Source: Leclercia sp. AS011 (GTDB taxonomy: Bacteria > Pseudomonadota > Gammaproteobacteria > Enterobacterales > Enterobacteriaceae). Taken from it: a stretch of 64,000 nucleotides of DNA. The position numbers and the translations under genes were made by a program. Below the pieces are notes generated by a model that was not told the origin of the DNA, did not search any database, and saw only the letters and a program-made list of their open reading frames with translations. Positions 52,413-61,896 of the stretch are shown here, one piece after another (the first letter of the stretch is position 1; each line of letters opens with the position of its first letter). The stretch is from assembly GCF_037152535.1 (NCBI RefSeq), contig NZ_JBBCMA010000006.1, positions 62,001 through 126,000 on the forward strand, given 5' to 3'.

Positions 52413-54766
52413 GGTTGCTCTGCCGCGAATAGCGTTTGAATATCATCGCGTAACAGTCGGGTGTCTTCCTGAATCCACGTCGCAGTCGTAATACATTGCT
52501 GCAACAGCTGGCTGAGCGCACGTGTGGCATGCTCATTCTGCTGACGCACCGCGAGGCTATCACGCAAGCTTTCCTGTAACCCTGCCAGGCATAAGGAGAA
52601 TTCTGCAAAGAATGTCGCCATACCTGCTGTAACAGAGACATCGACCTGGGCGCGCAAAGCTTTACGGATTTGTTCACAAAAGTGATCGATATGCTGATTA
52701 AATTTCTCATGAAGCTGTGACACGTTGATAACATACCGCGTCCGCGTCATCACATAATCTTCCCAGCCCCAGCCCGGATTGTTCAACCAGCGGGAGACCG
52801 TCTCGCGCAGGGCGCTGCCGGCACCCTGGGACTGACCGGCAGGCTCACTCTCCTGGGCGATGGCATCGCTGAACAGCCCCCGGGTATTAAAGTTAAGCTG
52901 GTTGGCCTGAAACGCCGGGAAGCTGATCCGCGCCCGGAAACCAGCATGGCTCAACTCTTCTTTAATGCGCGTTTCAATCGGGCGCATGGCGTCGTTCAGC
53001 GACCGCGCCAGCGTAGTCTCCAGCTGGTCGAAACGCAGCCCCAGTTCCCGACCGATTTTTGCCTGCGCATCCAGCATGACCATCTCGCAGGAGGAGCGGA
53101 TTTTACTCAGCAGGATCTGCGCCTGGCCTTCATCGTCCAGCACCAGTTGACCGGGCGTTGCCGTGGCATCAGCACGCTGTTTATGCGGATCAAACCCCGC
53201 CAGATCGAACATATTGTCGGGATTAAAGACATGCGAAATGGCGAGTTTGATCTCGTTCTGCTGGGAGGTGAGAAACAGGTCCGTGGCGCTCAGGGCCTGG
53301 CTCACCTCATGCCGTACCTCATCGCTCACCGTCGCCTGACGGGAGTGAAGCAGCGCCATGTCCTCTTCCAGACGGGTAATATTGTGCTGCAACTCGTCGA
53401 AGGCCACCGTCAGCCCCTGATAGCGGAAATCCAGGTACTCGCGGGCGTTCTGGGCGTAGTTCAACAGCTTATGCGACGCGGAGCGTAACGCGTACAGCGA
53501 GGCGTTGGCGTAGGCGGCGTGGATCAGCTTGCGGATCGGCTGCTCAAACAGGGAGTCCTCCCACAGCAGGTCGGCAGAGTGGCGAACGTGTTCAATATCA
53601 TCCAGATCGGCAGTGCGCCAGCGGCGGCCCAGCGCGGCTTCGGCGAAGTCCTGCACCCAGCGCTGCTCCTGGTGATCGGGCAACTTGCCGTGCATCTCCA
53701 GTTCGTGGCGCGCCCGGTTCGCCAGGTATCCCCACATCGACGAGACCGGGAAGATCTGCCCCGGGGAGATATGGCCCTTCATCAGGGTGCCGGAGATCAT
53801 CGCCCGGATCTGCTCTTCATCATCGCTGTTGCGGTCTTTCTGATCGAACTTATTGACCAGCGCGTACAGTGGCACCGACTTACCGACGGCGGAGATGGCC
53901 AGCCGCACTTCGGCATCCGAGATCGACTTCAGCTGGGTATAGTCCATCACCGCCAGCACCGCCGACGCGCGGGCAAGCTGCTCGGTGAGCATTTTTTGCA
54001 GATGCGGCTGTCCGGCCTCGTTCGGCCCCGGGGTATCCAGCAGGGTTAATTGCCCCAGATGCCCATCCAGCCCGGCCAGATGGACAAACTCCACCTCAAT
54101 AACCGGGATATTCTCGATCGCGGCATAGGCCGGGAACGGAAATTCTGTGCCCAGCGCCTGGGAGAGCCGCACTAAATCATTGAGGTTTTTTAAACAGATA
54201 AATATCGGCTGAGCACCCAGATAATGTTTTTCAAATGCTTCGCCGGCTTCAATGCGCCCGAGCAGCGCATTCATGTCTTTGTCAATTTCCAGCTGCTGCG
54301 CCAGCTTGCCGCGATCGTAATTGGCGAGCTTCTTCTGCATCTGCTTAATTAAGGTATCAATGGGCGCGACGTGAGAAAAATGCAGCACCGGCTCTTTCTG
54401 GCCGGGCGTGTGGCGGATCAGCGTCGGCAACGCGGTCATCGGGCGGTTGCGATTGGGCAACACTTCGGTGCCCACGATAGCGTTGATGGTTGTGGATTTC
54501 CCGGCTTTCATGGTGCCCACGATCGCCAGCACCATCTCCAGGCGGGTAATTTTGCGCAGCTCATTATTGAGCATCGACTGCTGCGCCTCTAAGCCACGGG
54601 CACTAAAATGCAGGGGTAAGACATTGCTGGTTTCACCAGTAATCGCCGAGGTGGCACTGTCCAGCATCGCGGCAGGCATGGCGCTCAGCGCCTCAAGATT
54701 CTGCAATGAGAGCTGCAACAGCCTTTCGGCTTCCTGGCTCAATTCAAATATAGTTTGTGTGTGCAT
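52409..54766 (-). CDS. crfC: Clamp-binding dynamin-like protein CrfC
   Basis: A 785-residue dynamin-family protein (E. coli CrfC has 742). The N-terminus contains LLQLSLQNLEAL, around the clamp-binding QL-x-L motif. The GTPase domain has P-loop GTMKAGKST at residues 84-92, switch region LLDTPGPNEAG and VNKFDQ. The remainder is helical. CrfC tethers sister replication forks through the DNA polymerase clamp and helps chromosome partition. The middle (about 510-530) and C-terminal part (about 660-720) are longer than in E. coli and less conserved. Confidence 0.93.
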   Translation of the reverse strand: MHTQTIFELSQEAERLLQLSLQNLEALSAMPAAMLDSATSAITGETSNVLPLHFSARGLEAQQSMLNNELRKITRLEMVLAIVGTMKAGKSTTINAIVGTEVLPNRNRPMTALPTLIRHTPGQKEPVLHFSHVAPIDTLIKQMQKKLANYDRGKLAQQLEIDKDMNALLGRIEAGEAFEKHYLGAQPIFICLKNLNDLVRLSQALGTEFPFPAYAAIENIPVIEVEFVHLAGLDGHLGQLTLLDTPGPNEAGQPHLQKMLTEQLARASAVLAVMDYTQLKSISDAEVRLAISAVGKSVPLYALVNKFDQKDRNSDDEEQIRAMISGTLMKGHISPGQIFPVSSMWGYLANRARHELEMHGKLPDHQEQRWVQDFAEAALGRRWRTADLDDIEHVRHSADLLWEDSLFEQPIRKLIHAAYANASLYALRSASHKLLNYAQNAREYLDFRYQGLTVAFDELQHNITRLEEDMALLHSRQATVSDEVRHEVSQALSATDLFLTSQQNEIKLAISHVFNPDNMFDLAGFDPHKQRADATATPGQLVLDDEGQAQILLSKIRSSCEMVMLDAQAKIGRELGLRFDQLETTLARSLNDAMRPIETRIKEELSHAGFRARISFPAFQANQLNFNTRGLFSDAIAQESEPAGQSQGAGSALRETVSRWLNNPGWGWEDYVMTRTRYVINVSQLHEKFNQHIDHFCEQIRKALRAQVDVSVTAGMATFFAEFSLCLAGLQESLRDSLAVRQQNEHATRALSQLLQQCITTATWIQEDTRLLRDDIQTLFAAEQP

Positions 54767-55358
54767 AGTTAAAAGCCTTCCCTTAACACAAATTTTATAT
54801 AACCGAATTGTTTTTAGAATGAAGGATCGGCTTATATGATTACGTGTTGTAAATATGTTCGAAGCAATATAATTCTGTCATGACAGTAAAAATATATTCT
54901 TACAGCGCGTGAAGTAGCGGAGCGCGCTCCTTCGGTCAGGGAAACCGAAAGATTAAGAGCCTAGCTCAAATTTTAAAAACTTCAGGAAAATTCAGCATTA
55001 GTTACCCACCAAAAATGGGGGGTAAATCATCCCGTGCAGACCGGGGATGGCGATTAAAGCATGTAAGTGAAATATCATTAGCGTCTTAACCTTATCTGAA
55101 ATGACACAACGTATCAATTTGCCGCAATAAAATATTGTCGCTTTTAATCAGGCGCGTTTCTTTTCTGCGTCTGACCTCCAGCATCACCCAGGTCACTGAC
55201 AGTCCATGTCATTCAAAAGATTATTTTTCGCCAAAAGCGAAAAATAATGTCACCGACAACAGTAAGGACTTGCGTTATACTTGCCGCCTTTTTCGACAAC
55301 CTGTCGATTTTTGGCGGGCCTGATTGCCGCCGGTTCGCACTATTTTGAGGAGAACACC
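54767..55358. other. Intergenic region between crfC and yjdM
   Basis: Nearly 600 bases between divergent genes. A perfect 12-base palindrome CTGTCATGACAG lies at 54875-54886, and a small hairpin (TTCGGT/ACCGAA) near 54931-54950. The plus-strand ORF at 55135 lacks protein character. The promoters of crfC and yjdM must be here, but none is clear. No RNA gene could be recognised. Confidence 0.45.
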
Positions 55359-55694
55359 ATGTCACTGCCACACTGTCCGAAATGCAGCTCTGAATATACC
55401 TACGAAGATAACGGGATATTCATTTGCCCGGAATGCGCTTACGAATGGAACAACGCAGAACCTGCGCAAGAGAGCGATGAACTGATCGTTAAAGATGCCA
55501 ACGGCAACCTGCTGGCCGACGGCGATAACGTCACCGTTATCAAAGATCTGAAGGTCAAAGGCAGCTCGTCGATGCTGAAGATCGGGACCAAAGTCAAAGG
55601 CATCCGCCTGGTTGAAGGCGACCACAACATCGACTGCAAAATTGACGGCTTCGGCCCGATGAAGCTGAAATCCGAGTTCGTGAAAAAGAACTGA
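55359..55694 (+). CDS. yjdM: YjdM (PhnA), zinc-ribbon protein
   Basis: A 111-residue protein, same length as E. coli YjdM. Two CxxC pairs (HCPKCSSEY and ICPECAYEW) form a zinc ribbon at about residues 5-29, and a C-terminal domain holds [20 protein letters not shown]. It was first named PhnA from its place beside the phosphonate genes but is not required for phosphonate use. The ATG at 55359 follows GAGGAG; the frame is open upstream to 55281. Confidence 0.95.
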   Translation: MSLPHCPKCSSEYTYEDNGIFICPECAYEWNNAEPAQESDELIVKDANGNLLADGDNVTVIKDLKVKGSSSMLKIGTKVKGIRLVEGDHNIDCKIDGFGPMKLKSEFVKKN

Positions 55695-55697
55695 TGT

Positions 55698-55729
55698 CTG
55701 TAGGCCCGGCAAAAGCGCCGGGCCTACAA
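55698..55729. repeat. REP element between yjdM and yjdN
   Basis: TGTAGGCCCGGC-aaaa-GCGCCGGGCCTACA, one palindromic unit directly after yjdM. The same family recurs at 20486, 58175 and 63495. Confidence 0.8.
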
Positions 55730-55776
55730 ATACCGAACTACACTTAACGGGCTTCTCTTTACCTGAGGTAATGATT

Positions 55777-56208
55777 ATGCCGTTAAGTCCCTACATCTCA
55801 TTCGCCGGTAACTGCGCAGAGGCCACCGCCTTCTATCAGCAGGCCGTCGGCGCTGAACTCCTCTATAAAATCACCTATGGCGAAATGCCCAAAGACGACA
55901 ACACCGAAGAGGGTTGCCCGTCCGGCATGTCGTTCCCGGACTCCGCTATCGCCCACTCCAACGTGCGCATCGCCGGCAGCGATATCATGATGAGTGACGC
56001 CCAGCCCGGCGGCGGAACCCCCTATGCTGGCTTTACCCTCGTGCTTGACACCCAGGACGTCGCCGAAGGCAAGCGCTGGTTCGATAACCTGGCCGCAGGC
56101 GGCAATATTGAAATGGCCTGGCAGGAGACCTTCTGGGCGCACGGCTTTGGCAAAGTCACCGATAAATACGGCGTACCCTGGATGATCAACGTCGTTAAAC
56201 AGCAATGA
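55777..56208 (+). CDS. yjdN: YjdN (PhnB), glyoxalase/VOC-fold protein
   Basis: A 143-residue protein of the vicinal oxygen chelate fold, matching E. coli YjdN/PhnB (147 residues): MPLSPYISFAGNCAEATAFY at the N-terminus, IAGSDIMMSDAQPGG in the middle, and WAHGFGKVTDKYGVPWMINV at the C-terminus. The physiological substrate is unknown. The second ATG (55777) is chosen because it has 7-base spacing from GAGGT and matches the known start. Confidence 0.93.
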   Translation: MPLSPYISFAGNCAEATAFYQQAVGAELLYKITYGEMPKDDNTEEGCPSGMSFPDSAIAHSNVRIAGSDIMMSDAQPGGGTPYAGFTLVLDTQDVAEGKRWFDNLAAGGNIEMAWQETFWAHGFGKVTDKYGVPWMINVVKQQ

Positions 56209-56280
56209 CCCCGACGGCGGGCGTTCGTGCCCGCCTGTCATCCCTTTCACGTCAACTCTTCAAACTCCCGCAACCAACAC

Positions 56281-56298
56281 TTAACCCAAATGTCACAT
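56281..56298 (+). promoter_or_regulatory. Putative Pho box of the phn operon
   Basis: TTAACCCAAATGTCACAT, 44 bases before phnC, resembles the PhoB-binding region upstream of E. coli phnC as I recall it (TTAACCAAATCGTCACAA). The second half TGTCAC fits the Pho box well; the first half is weak. Phosphate-starvation control is expected for this operon. Confidence 0.5.
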
Positions 56299-56341
56299 TG
56301 ATCCGCCAGCATGAGGCCACATTTATCGTGAGGCCCCGCAC

Positions 56342-57130
56342 ATGCAAACTGTCATCCGCGTCGAGAAACTGAGCAAGACCTTCCATCACAATAAGGCTCT
56401 GCATGCCGTTGATCTCACCGTCCGGCAGGGCGAAATGGTGGCGCTGCTGGGGCCATCCGGTTCAGGTAAATCCACCCTTCTGCGCCATTTGAGCGGGCTT
56501 ATCACCTGCGATAAAACGCCGGAAAGCCACGTCGAGCTGCTGGGCAATACGGTGCAGCGCGCGGGTCGTCTGGCAAGCGATATCCGCAAGAGTCGCGCCC
56601 AGACGGGCTACATCTTCCAGCAGTTCAATCTGGTGAACCGCCTGACGGTGCTGGAGAACGTGCTGATTGGCGCGCTCGGCAGCACCCCGTTCTGGCGCAC
56701 CTGTCTGCGCTGGTTCTCTCCTTCCCAGAAGCAAGAAGCGCTACACGCCCTGACCCGCGTGGGCATGGCCCACTTCGCCCACCAGCGCGTCTCCACCCTG
56801 TCCGGTGGACAGCAGCAGCGCGTCGCCATTGCCCGGGCGCTGATGCAGAAAGCCAAAATTATTCTCGCTGACGAACCCATTGCCTCGCTGGATCCGGAGT
56901 CCGCCCGCATCGTAATGGAAACCCTGCGCGACATTAACCAGAAAGACGGCATCACCGTGGTGGTGACGCTGCATCAGGTGGATTACGCCCTGCGCTACTG
57001 CGAGCGCATCGTCGCCCTGCGTCAGGGGCACGTGTTCTTTGATGGCGCGAGTCATCAGTTTGATAACGAACGTTTTGACCATCTCTATCGCAGCATTAAC
57101 CGCGTCGAAGAGAACGCGCAGGCTGCTTAA
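56342..57130 (+). CDS. phnC: Phosphonate ABC transporter ATPase PhnC
   Basis: A 262-residue ATPase, the same length as E. coli PhnC. Walker [10 protein letters not shown] lies at about residues 37-45, signature [17 protein letters not shown] at about 155, Walker [13 protein letters not shown] at about 178, and the switch His in VVVTLHQVD. It energises uptake of phosphonates and phosphate esters with PhnD and PhnE. First gene of the operon. Confidence 0.96.
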   Translation: MQTVIRVEKLSKTFHHNKALHAVDLTVRQGEMVALLGPSGSGKSTLLRHLSGLITCDKTPESHVELLGNTVQRAGRLASDIRKSRAQTGYIFQQFNLVNRLTVLENVLIGALGSTPFWRTCLRWFSPSQKQEALHALTRVGMAHFAHQRVSTLSGGQQQRVAIARALMQKAKIILADEPIASLDPESARIVMETLRDINQKDGITVVVTLHQVDYALRYCERIVALRQGHVFFDGASHQFDNERFDHLYRSINRVEENAQAA

Positions 57131-57153
57131 CGTCCCCACAACGAGGAATGGAA

Positions 57154-58170
57154 ATGAGCTATAAAACGGTTGCCGCGCTGGCCTTCACCAGCATGTTCAG
57201 CATCAGCACCCTGTTAAGCCCGGCCTACGCCGAGGAGCAGGAAAAAGCGCTGAACTTTGGCATCATTTCGACGGAATCACAGCAGAACCTGAAGCCCCAG
57301 TGGGAACCCTTCCTGAAAGACATGGAAACCAGACTGGGGATCAAAGTGAACGCCTTCTTCGCCCCGGACTATGCGGGCATCATCCAGGGGATGCGCTTCA
57401 ACAAAGTGGACATCGCCTGGTACGGCAACCTCTCCGCCATGGAAGCGGTGGACCGCGCCAACGGCCAGGTCTTCGCCCAGACTGTCGCGGCAGATGGTTC
57501 TCCGGGCTACTGGAGCGTGCTGATCGTGAACAAAGACAGCCCGATCAACAACCTCAATGACATGCTCGCCAAACGCAAAGAGCTGACCTTTGGCAACGGC
57601 GATCCCAACTCAACCTCTGGCTATCTTGTCCCTGGCTACTACGTCTTCGCCAAAAACAACGCCTCCGCCAGCGACTTCAAGCGCACGGTCAACGCCGGGC
57701 ATGAAACCAACGCCCTGGCCGTCGCCAACAAGCAGGTAGATGTTGCCACCAACAACACCGAAAACCTCGACAAGCTGAAGACCTCCGCGCCGGACAAGCT
57801 GAAAGAGATCAAGGTGATCTGGAAATCCCCGCTGATCCCCGGCGACCCGATTGTGTGGCGTAAAAATCTCTCCGAAAGCACCAAGGACAAGGTGTACGAC
57901 TTCTTTATGAGCTATGGCAAAACGCCGGAAGAGAAAGCGGTTCTGGAGCGTCTGGGCTGGGCACCGTTCCGCGCATCCAGCGACCTGCAGCTGGTGCCGA
58001 TTCGCCAGCTGGCGCTGTTCAAGCAGATGCAGGGCGTGAAGGACAACAAAGGTCTCAAGGAAGAGGAGAAGAGCAGCAAAGTCTCTGAAATTCAGGCCCA
58101 GCTGGACGATCTTGACCGGCTGACCGCCGCGCTGGGTGCGATGACCAGCGTGAATAAAGCGGTGCAGTAA
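57154..58170 (+). CDS. phnD: Phosphonate-binding periplasmic protein PhnD
   Basis: A 338-residue protein (E. coli 338) with a signal peptide ending LLSPAYA-EEQ and the ligand-binding motifs GIISTESQQNLKPQWEPF, DIAWYGNLSAMEA and GNGDPNSTSGYLVPGYY. It binds 2-aminoethylphosphonate and other phosphonates for delivery to PhnE. The ATG at 57154 (MSYKTVAAL) is chosen over 57148 by homology. Confidence 0.96.
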   Translation: MSYKTVAALAFTSMFSISTLLSPAYAEEQEKALNFGIISTESQQNLKPQWEPFLKDMETRLGIKVNAFFAPDYAGIIQGMRFNKVDIAWYGNLSAMEAVDRANGQVFAQTVAADGSPGYWSVLIVNKDSPINNLNDMLAKRKELTFGNGDPNSTSGYLVPGYYVFAKNNASASDFKRTVNAGHETNALAVANKQVDVATNNTENLDKLKTSAPDKLKEIKVIWKSPLIPGDPIVWRKNLSESTKDKVYDFFMSYGKTPEEKAVLERLGWAPFRASSDLQLVPIRQLALFKQMQGVKDNKGLKEEEKSSKVSEIQAQLDDLDRLTAALGAMTSVNKAVQ

Positions 58171-58174
58171 CGCT

Positions 58175-58250
58175 TCTCGCCCGGTGGCGCTGCGCTTACC
58201 GGGCCTACATTTTGGATCGTAGGCCGGATAAGCGTAGCGCCATCCGGCAC
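58175..58250. repeat. REP/BIME element between phnD and phnE
   Basis: Two inverted REP units (CGCCCGGTGGCGCTGCGCTT... and GTAGGCCGGATAAGCGTAGC...) in the gap between phnD and phnE. It probably adjusts the relative mRNA levels of binding protein and permease. Confidence 0.85.
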
Positions 58251-58272
58251 ACAAAGACCCACGGAGTAACAC

Positions 58273-59052
58273 ATGCAAACCATCACCCTCCCACCGCCGA
58301 AACGCAGCTGGTTCTCGCTCATAAGCTGGGCCATCCTGCTGGCGGTGCTGGTTATCTCCTGGAAGGGCGCGGAAATGGATCCGCTGCTGCTCTTCAAAGA
58401 TTCCGGCAATATGGCGACCTTCGCCGCCGACTTCTTCCCGCCGGACTTCAGCCAGTGGCAGGACTACCTCAGCGAAATGGCGATCACCCTGCAGATCGCC
58501 GTCTGGGGCACCGCCCTTGCCGTTGTTCTCTCCATTCCGTTTGGCCTGATGAGCGCCGAAAACATCGTGCCGTGGTGGGTTTACCAGCCGATGCGTCGCC
58601 TGATGGATGCCTGCCGCGCCATTAACGAAATGGTGTTCGCCATGCTGTTCGTGGTCGCCGTCGGCCTCGGTCCGTTCGCGGGCGTCATGGCGCTGTTCAT
58701 CCATACCACAGGCGTGCTCTCCAAGCTGCTCTCCGAAGCGGTCGAAGCCATCGAGCCCGGCCCGGTGGAAGGTATCCGCGCCACGGGTGCCAACAAAATC
58801 GAAGAGATCCTCTACGGCGTCCTGCCGCAGGTGATGCCGCTGCTGATCTCCTACTCCCTGTACCGCTTTGAGTCCAACGTCCGCTCCGCCACCGTCGTCG
58901 GCATGGTGGGCGCAGGCGGGATTGGCGTCACCCTGTGGGAAGCCATTCGCGGTTTCCAGTTCCAGCAAACCTGCGCCCTGATGGTGCTCATCATCGTCAC
59001 CGTCAGCCTGCTGGATTTCCTCTCTCAACGTTTGCGTAAGCACTTCATCTGA
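58273..59052 (+). CDS. phnE: Phosphonate ABC transporter permease PhnE
   Basis: A 259-residue inner-membrane protein with about six helices and the permease signature [20 protein letters not shown]. The full 259-residue length indicates an intact gene, unlike the frameshifted cryptic phnE of E. coli K-12. It forms the transmembrane channel of the PhnCDE importer. It is preceded by the REP element and an AGGAG-like site (CGGAGTAAC). Confidence 0.95.
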   Translation: MQTITLPPPKRSWFSLISWAILLAVLVISWKGAEMDPLLLFKDSGNMATFAADFFPPDFSQWQDYLSEMAITLQIAVWGTALAVVLSIPFGLMSAENIVPWWVYQPMRRLMDACRAINEMVFAMLFVVAVGLGPFAGVMALFIHTTGVLSKLLSEAVEAIEPGPVEGIRATGANKIEEILYGVLPQVMPLLISYSLYRFESNVRSATVVGMVGAGGIGVTLWEAIRGFQFQQTCALMVLIIVTVSLLDFLSQRLRKHFI

Positions 59053-59072
59053 GAAGCGAGGCTTTGTTTTCT

Positions 59073-59798
59073 ATGCACTTATCCAGACATCCGACCAGTT
59101 ACCCTACCCGCTGGCAAGAGATTGCGGCAAAGCTCGAAATGGAGCTGCGCACGCACTACCGCTGCGGAGACTACCTGCCAGCGGAACAGCAGCTTGCTGA
59201 CCGCTACGAAGTGAACCGCCACACCCTGCGCCGCGCCATTGACCAGCTGGTCGAGCGCGGCTGGGTCCAGCGCCGCCAGGGCGTGGGCGTGCTGGTGCTG
59301 ATGCGCCCCTTCGACTACCCGCTAAACGCCCAGGCGCGCTTTAGCCAGAACCTGCTGGATCAGGGCAGCCACCCGACCAGTGAAAAGCTGCTCTCGGTAT
59401 TGCGCCCGGCCTCCAGCCACGTGGCGGACGCGCTGGGCATTCAGGAGGGCGATAACGTCATCCACCTGCGCACGTTGCGCCGGGTGAACGGCGTGGCGGT
59501 GTGCCAGATAGACCACTACTTCGCGGACCTCGCCCTCTGGCCCGCGCTCCAGCGTTTCTCCAGCGGCTCGCTGCATGATTTTCTTCAGGATGCGACAGGC
59601 ATTGCGCTCAAGCGCACCCAGACACGCATCAGCGCCCGTCGCGCGCAGGCGAAAGAGAGCAAGGTTCTCGAAATTCCCAACATGGCTCCGCTGCTCTGCG
59701 TACGCACCCTCAACCACCGTGACGGCGAGATCAACGCGACGGAATACTCCGTCAGCTTGACCCGCGCCGACATGATCGAATTCACCATGGAGCACTGA
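59073..59798 (+). CDS. phnF: GntR/HutC-family regulator PhnF
   Basis: A 241-residue regulator, same length as E. coli PhnF. The winged-helix domain lies at about 10-80 (YLPAEQQLADRYEVNRHTLR, then RAIDQLVERGWVQRRQGVG), followed by a UTRA ligand-binding domain at about 95-235. It probably represses part of the phn operon. The ATG at 59073 (MHLSRHPTSYPT) is the homologous start. Its stop abuts the phnG start. Confidence 0.94.
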   Translation: MHLSRHPTSYPTRWQEIAAKLEMELRTHYRCGDYLPAEQQLADRYEVNRHTLRRAIDQLVERGWVQRRQGVGVLVLMRPFDYPLNAQARFSQNLLDQGSHPTSEKLLSVLRPASSHVADALGIQEGDNVIHLRTLRRVNGVAVCQIDHYFADLALWPALQRFSSGSLHDFLQDATGIALKRTQTRISARRAQAKESKVLEIPNMAPLLCVRTLNHRDGEINATEYSVSLTRADMIEFTMEH

Positions 59799-60251
59799 AT
59801 GCACTTCGACATCGCCACCCGACAGCGCTGGATGCGCGTGCTGGCCCACAGCCAGCCTGCTGCGCTCTCTGCCCGCATGAGCGCCCTTAGCCTGGCACCT
59901 GATTACGACCCCCTCCGCGCACCGGAGATTGGCCTGGTACAAATCCAGGCGCGCATGGGCGGCACCGGCGAGCGCTTCTTCGCCGGAGACGCCACCCTCA
60001 CCCGCGCAGCAATCCGTCTGAACAGCGGCACGCTGGGCTACAGCTACGTGCTGGGGCGCGACAAAGCCCACGCCGAGCGCTGCGCGGTGATCGACGCGCT
60101 TTTACAGGAACAGCCGCATTTCCAGACGTTAATGGAAACCCTTATTGCCCCGCTGGAAGCCGACCGCACCGCGCGCATTGCCGCACGTCAGGCCGAAGTG
60201 AACACCAGCCGGGTCGACTTCTTTACGCTCGTTCGCGGAGACAACGCATGA
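59799..60251 (+). CDS. phnG: C-P lyase core subunit PhnG
   Basis: A 150-residue protein, same length as E. coli PhnG, containing [40 protein letters not shown] and [20 protein letters not shown]. Within the PhnGHIJK complex it works with PhnI to displace adenine from ATP and form the 5-phosphonate nucleotide. It starts directly after the phnF stop and overlaps phnH. Confidence 0.95.
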   Translation: MHFDIATRQRWMRVLAHSQPAALSARMSALSLAPDYDPLRAPEIGLVQIQARMGGTGERFFAGDATLTRAAIRLNSGTLGYSYVLGRDKAHAERCAVIDALLQEQPHFQTLMETLIAPLEADRTARIAARQAEVNTSRVDFFTLVRGDNA

Positions 60252-60832
60252 TGCTTCAACCTGCTTTTACCCTGGCCGTTCAGGATGCCCAACACAGTTT
60301 TCGTCGCCTGCTGAAGGCGATGAGCGAGCCGGGCGTGATCGTCTCGCTGCACCAGCTTTCACAGGGCTGGCTGCCGCTGAACCTGGCGACCACCAGCGTG
60401 CTGCTGACGCTTGCCGATAACGACACGCCTGTTTGGCTTTCAGGCGCATTATCCAACGATATCGCCAGCCAGAACCTGCGTTTTCACACCAGCGCCCCGC
60501 TGGTTGATCAGCCCCAGCAGGCAATCTTTGCCGTGGCCGATGAGCAAATCAGCCATGAACAGCTTAACGCCCTGAGTGAAGGCAGCGCCGTCGCCCCGGA
60601 GACCAGCGCCACGCTGATCCTGCAGGTTTCCAGCCTGAGCGGCGGCCGCATGCTGCGCCTGACGGGCGCAGGCATTGCCGAAGAACGCATGGTCGCGCCG
60701 CAGCTGCCGGAGTGCATCATTCACGAGCTGACCGAACGCCCGCACCCGTTCCCGCTGGGCATTGACCTGATCCTGACCTGCGGCGAGCGCCTGCTGGCGA
60801 TCCCGCGGACCACCCACGTGGAGGTGTGCTGA
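60248..60832 (+). CDS. phnH: C-P lyase core subunit PhnH
   Basis: A 194-residue protein of E. coli PhnH length, with [20 protein letters not shown] near the N-terminus, [15 protein letters not shown] in the middle and [20 protein letters not shown] toward the end. It has a PLP-transferase-like fold without cofactor and is part of the PhnG2H2I2J2 core. ATG at 60248 gives the 194-residue length; 60251 is also possible. It overlaps phnG and phnI. Confidence 0.95.
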   Translation: MMLQPAFTLAVQDAQHSFRRLLKAMSEPGVIVSLHQLSQGWLPLNLATTSVLLTLADNDTPVWLSGALSNDIASQNLRFHTSAPLVDQPQQAIFAVADEQISHEQLNALSEGSAVAPETSATLILQVSSLSGGRMLRLTGAGIAEERMVAPQLPECIIHELTERPHPFPLGIDLILTCGERLLAIPRTTHVEVC

Positions 60833-61896
60833 TGTACGTTGCCGTCAAAGGGGGCGAAAAAGCGATCGCCGCCGCCCATGCGCTGCAGGCGCACAGACGA
60901 CGGGGCGATGAACGGCTTCCCGAGCTGAGCGTCGCCCAGATTGAGCAGCAGTTAAACCTCGCCGTCGACCGCGTGATGACCGAGGGCGGCATCGCCGACC
61001 GCGAGCTGGCGGCGCTGGCCCTGAAGCAGGCCAGCGGCGATAACGTCGAAGCCATCTTCCTGCTGCGTGCCTACCGCACCACGCTTGCCAAACTGGCGGT
61101 GAGCGAGCCGGTTAATACGGCGGAGATGCGCTTAGAACGCCGCATTTCAGCGGTGTACAAAGATATTCCCGGCGGCCAGCGGCTGGGTCCTACCTATGAC
61201 TACACCCATCGCCTGCTGGATTTCACTCTGCTGGCGAACGGCGAAACACCGCCGCTCAGCACCTCTGACGCCGAACAAGAACCGTCTCCCCATGTCTTCA
61301 GCCTGCTGGCCAAACAGGGCCTGGCGAAGGCGGAAGAAGATTCTGGCGCGCAGCCGGATGACATCACCCGCACGCCGCCGGTTTACCCGTGCTCGCGCTC
61401 GTCCCGCCTGCAGCAGCTGATGCGCGGCGACGAAGGCTATCTGCTGGCGCTGGCCTACTCCACCCAGCGCGGCTACGGGCGCAACCACCCGTTTGCGGCC
61501 GAGATCCGCAGCGGCTATATCGACGTCGAAATCGTGCCGGAAGAGCTGGGTTTTGCGGTAAACGTCGGCGAACTGCTGATGACCGAGTGTGAAATGGTGA
61601 ACGGTTTTGTCGCGCCCGAAAATGAAGACCCTCACTTTACCCGCGGCTACGGGCTGGTGTTCGGCCTCGGCGAGCGCAAAGCCATGGCAATGGCGCTGGT
61701 CGACCGCGCACTCCAGGCACCGGACTACGGCGAGCACATCGCCGGCCCGGCGCAGGACGAAGAGTTCGTGCTGGCCCACGCGGATAACGTTGAGGCCGCC
61801 GGTTTTGTCTCGCACCTCAAGCTGCCGCACTACGTCGATTTCCAGGCTGAACTGGAACTGCTGAAACGCCTGCAACGGGAGCGCGACAATGGCTAA
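60832..61896 (+). CDS. phnI: C-P lyase subunit PhnI
   Basis: A 354-residue protein, same length as E. coli PhnI, with [18 protein letters not shown] at the N-terminus, GPTYDYTHRLLDFTLLANGE and HVFSLLAKQGLAKAEEDSGA. PhnI is the nucleosidase that, with PhnG, H and L, couples phosphonate to the ribose C1 of ATP. The ATG at 60832 overlaps the phnH stop (ATGA-type), and its own 3' end overlaps phnJ by eight bases. Confidence 0.96.
   Translation: MYVAVKGGEKAIAAAHALQAHRRRGDERLPELSVAQIEQQLNLAVDRVMTEGGIADRELAALALKQASGDNVEAIFLLRAYRTTLAKLAVSEPVNTAEMRLERRISAVYKDIPGGQRLGPTYDYTHRLLDFTLLANGETPPLSTSDAEQEPSPHVFSLLAKQGLAKAEEDSGAQPDDITRTPPVYPCSRSSRLQQLMRGDEGYLLALAYSTQRGYGRNHPFAAEIRSGYIDVEIVPEELGFAVNVGELLMTECEMVNGFVAPENEDPHFTRGYGLVFGLGERKAMAMALVDRALQAPDYGEHIAGPAQDEEFVLAHADNVEAAGFVSHLKLPHYVDFQAELELLKRLQRERDNG

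Noticed and set aside
57610..59043. A 477-residue minus-strand ORF across phnD and phnE
   Set aside because: It runs antisense to two clear phn genes and a REP element, and its His, Gly and Gln-rich sequence is typical of reverse-complement frames.
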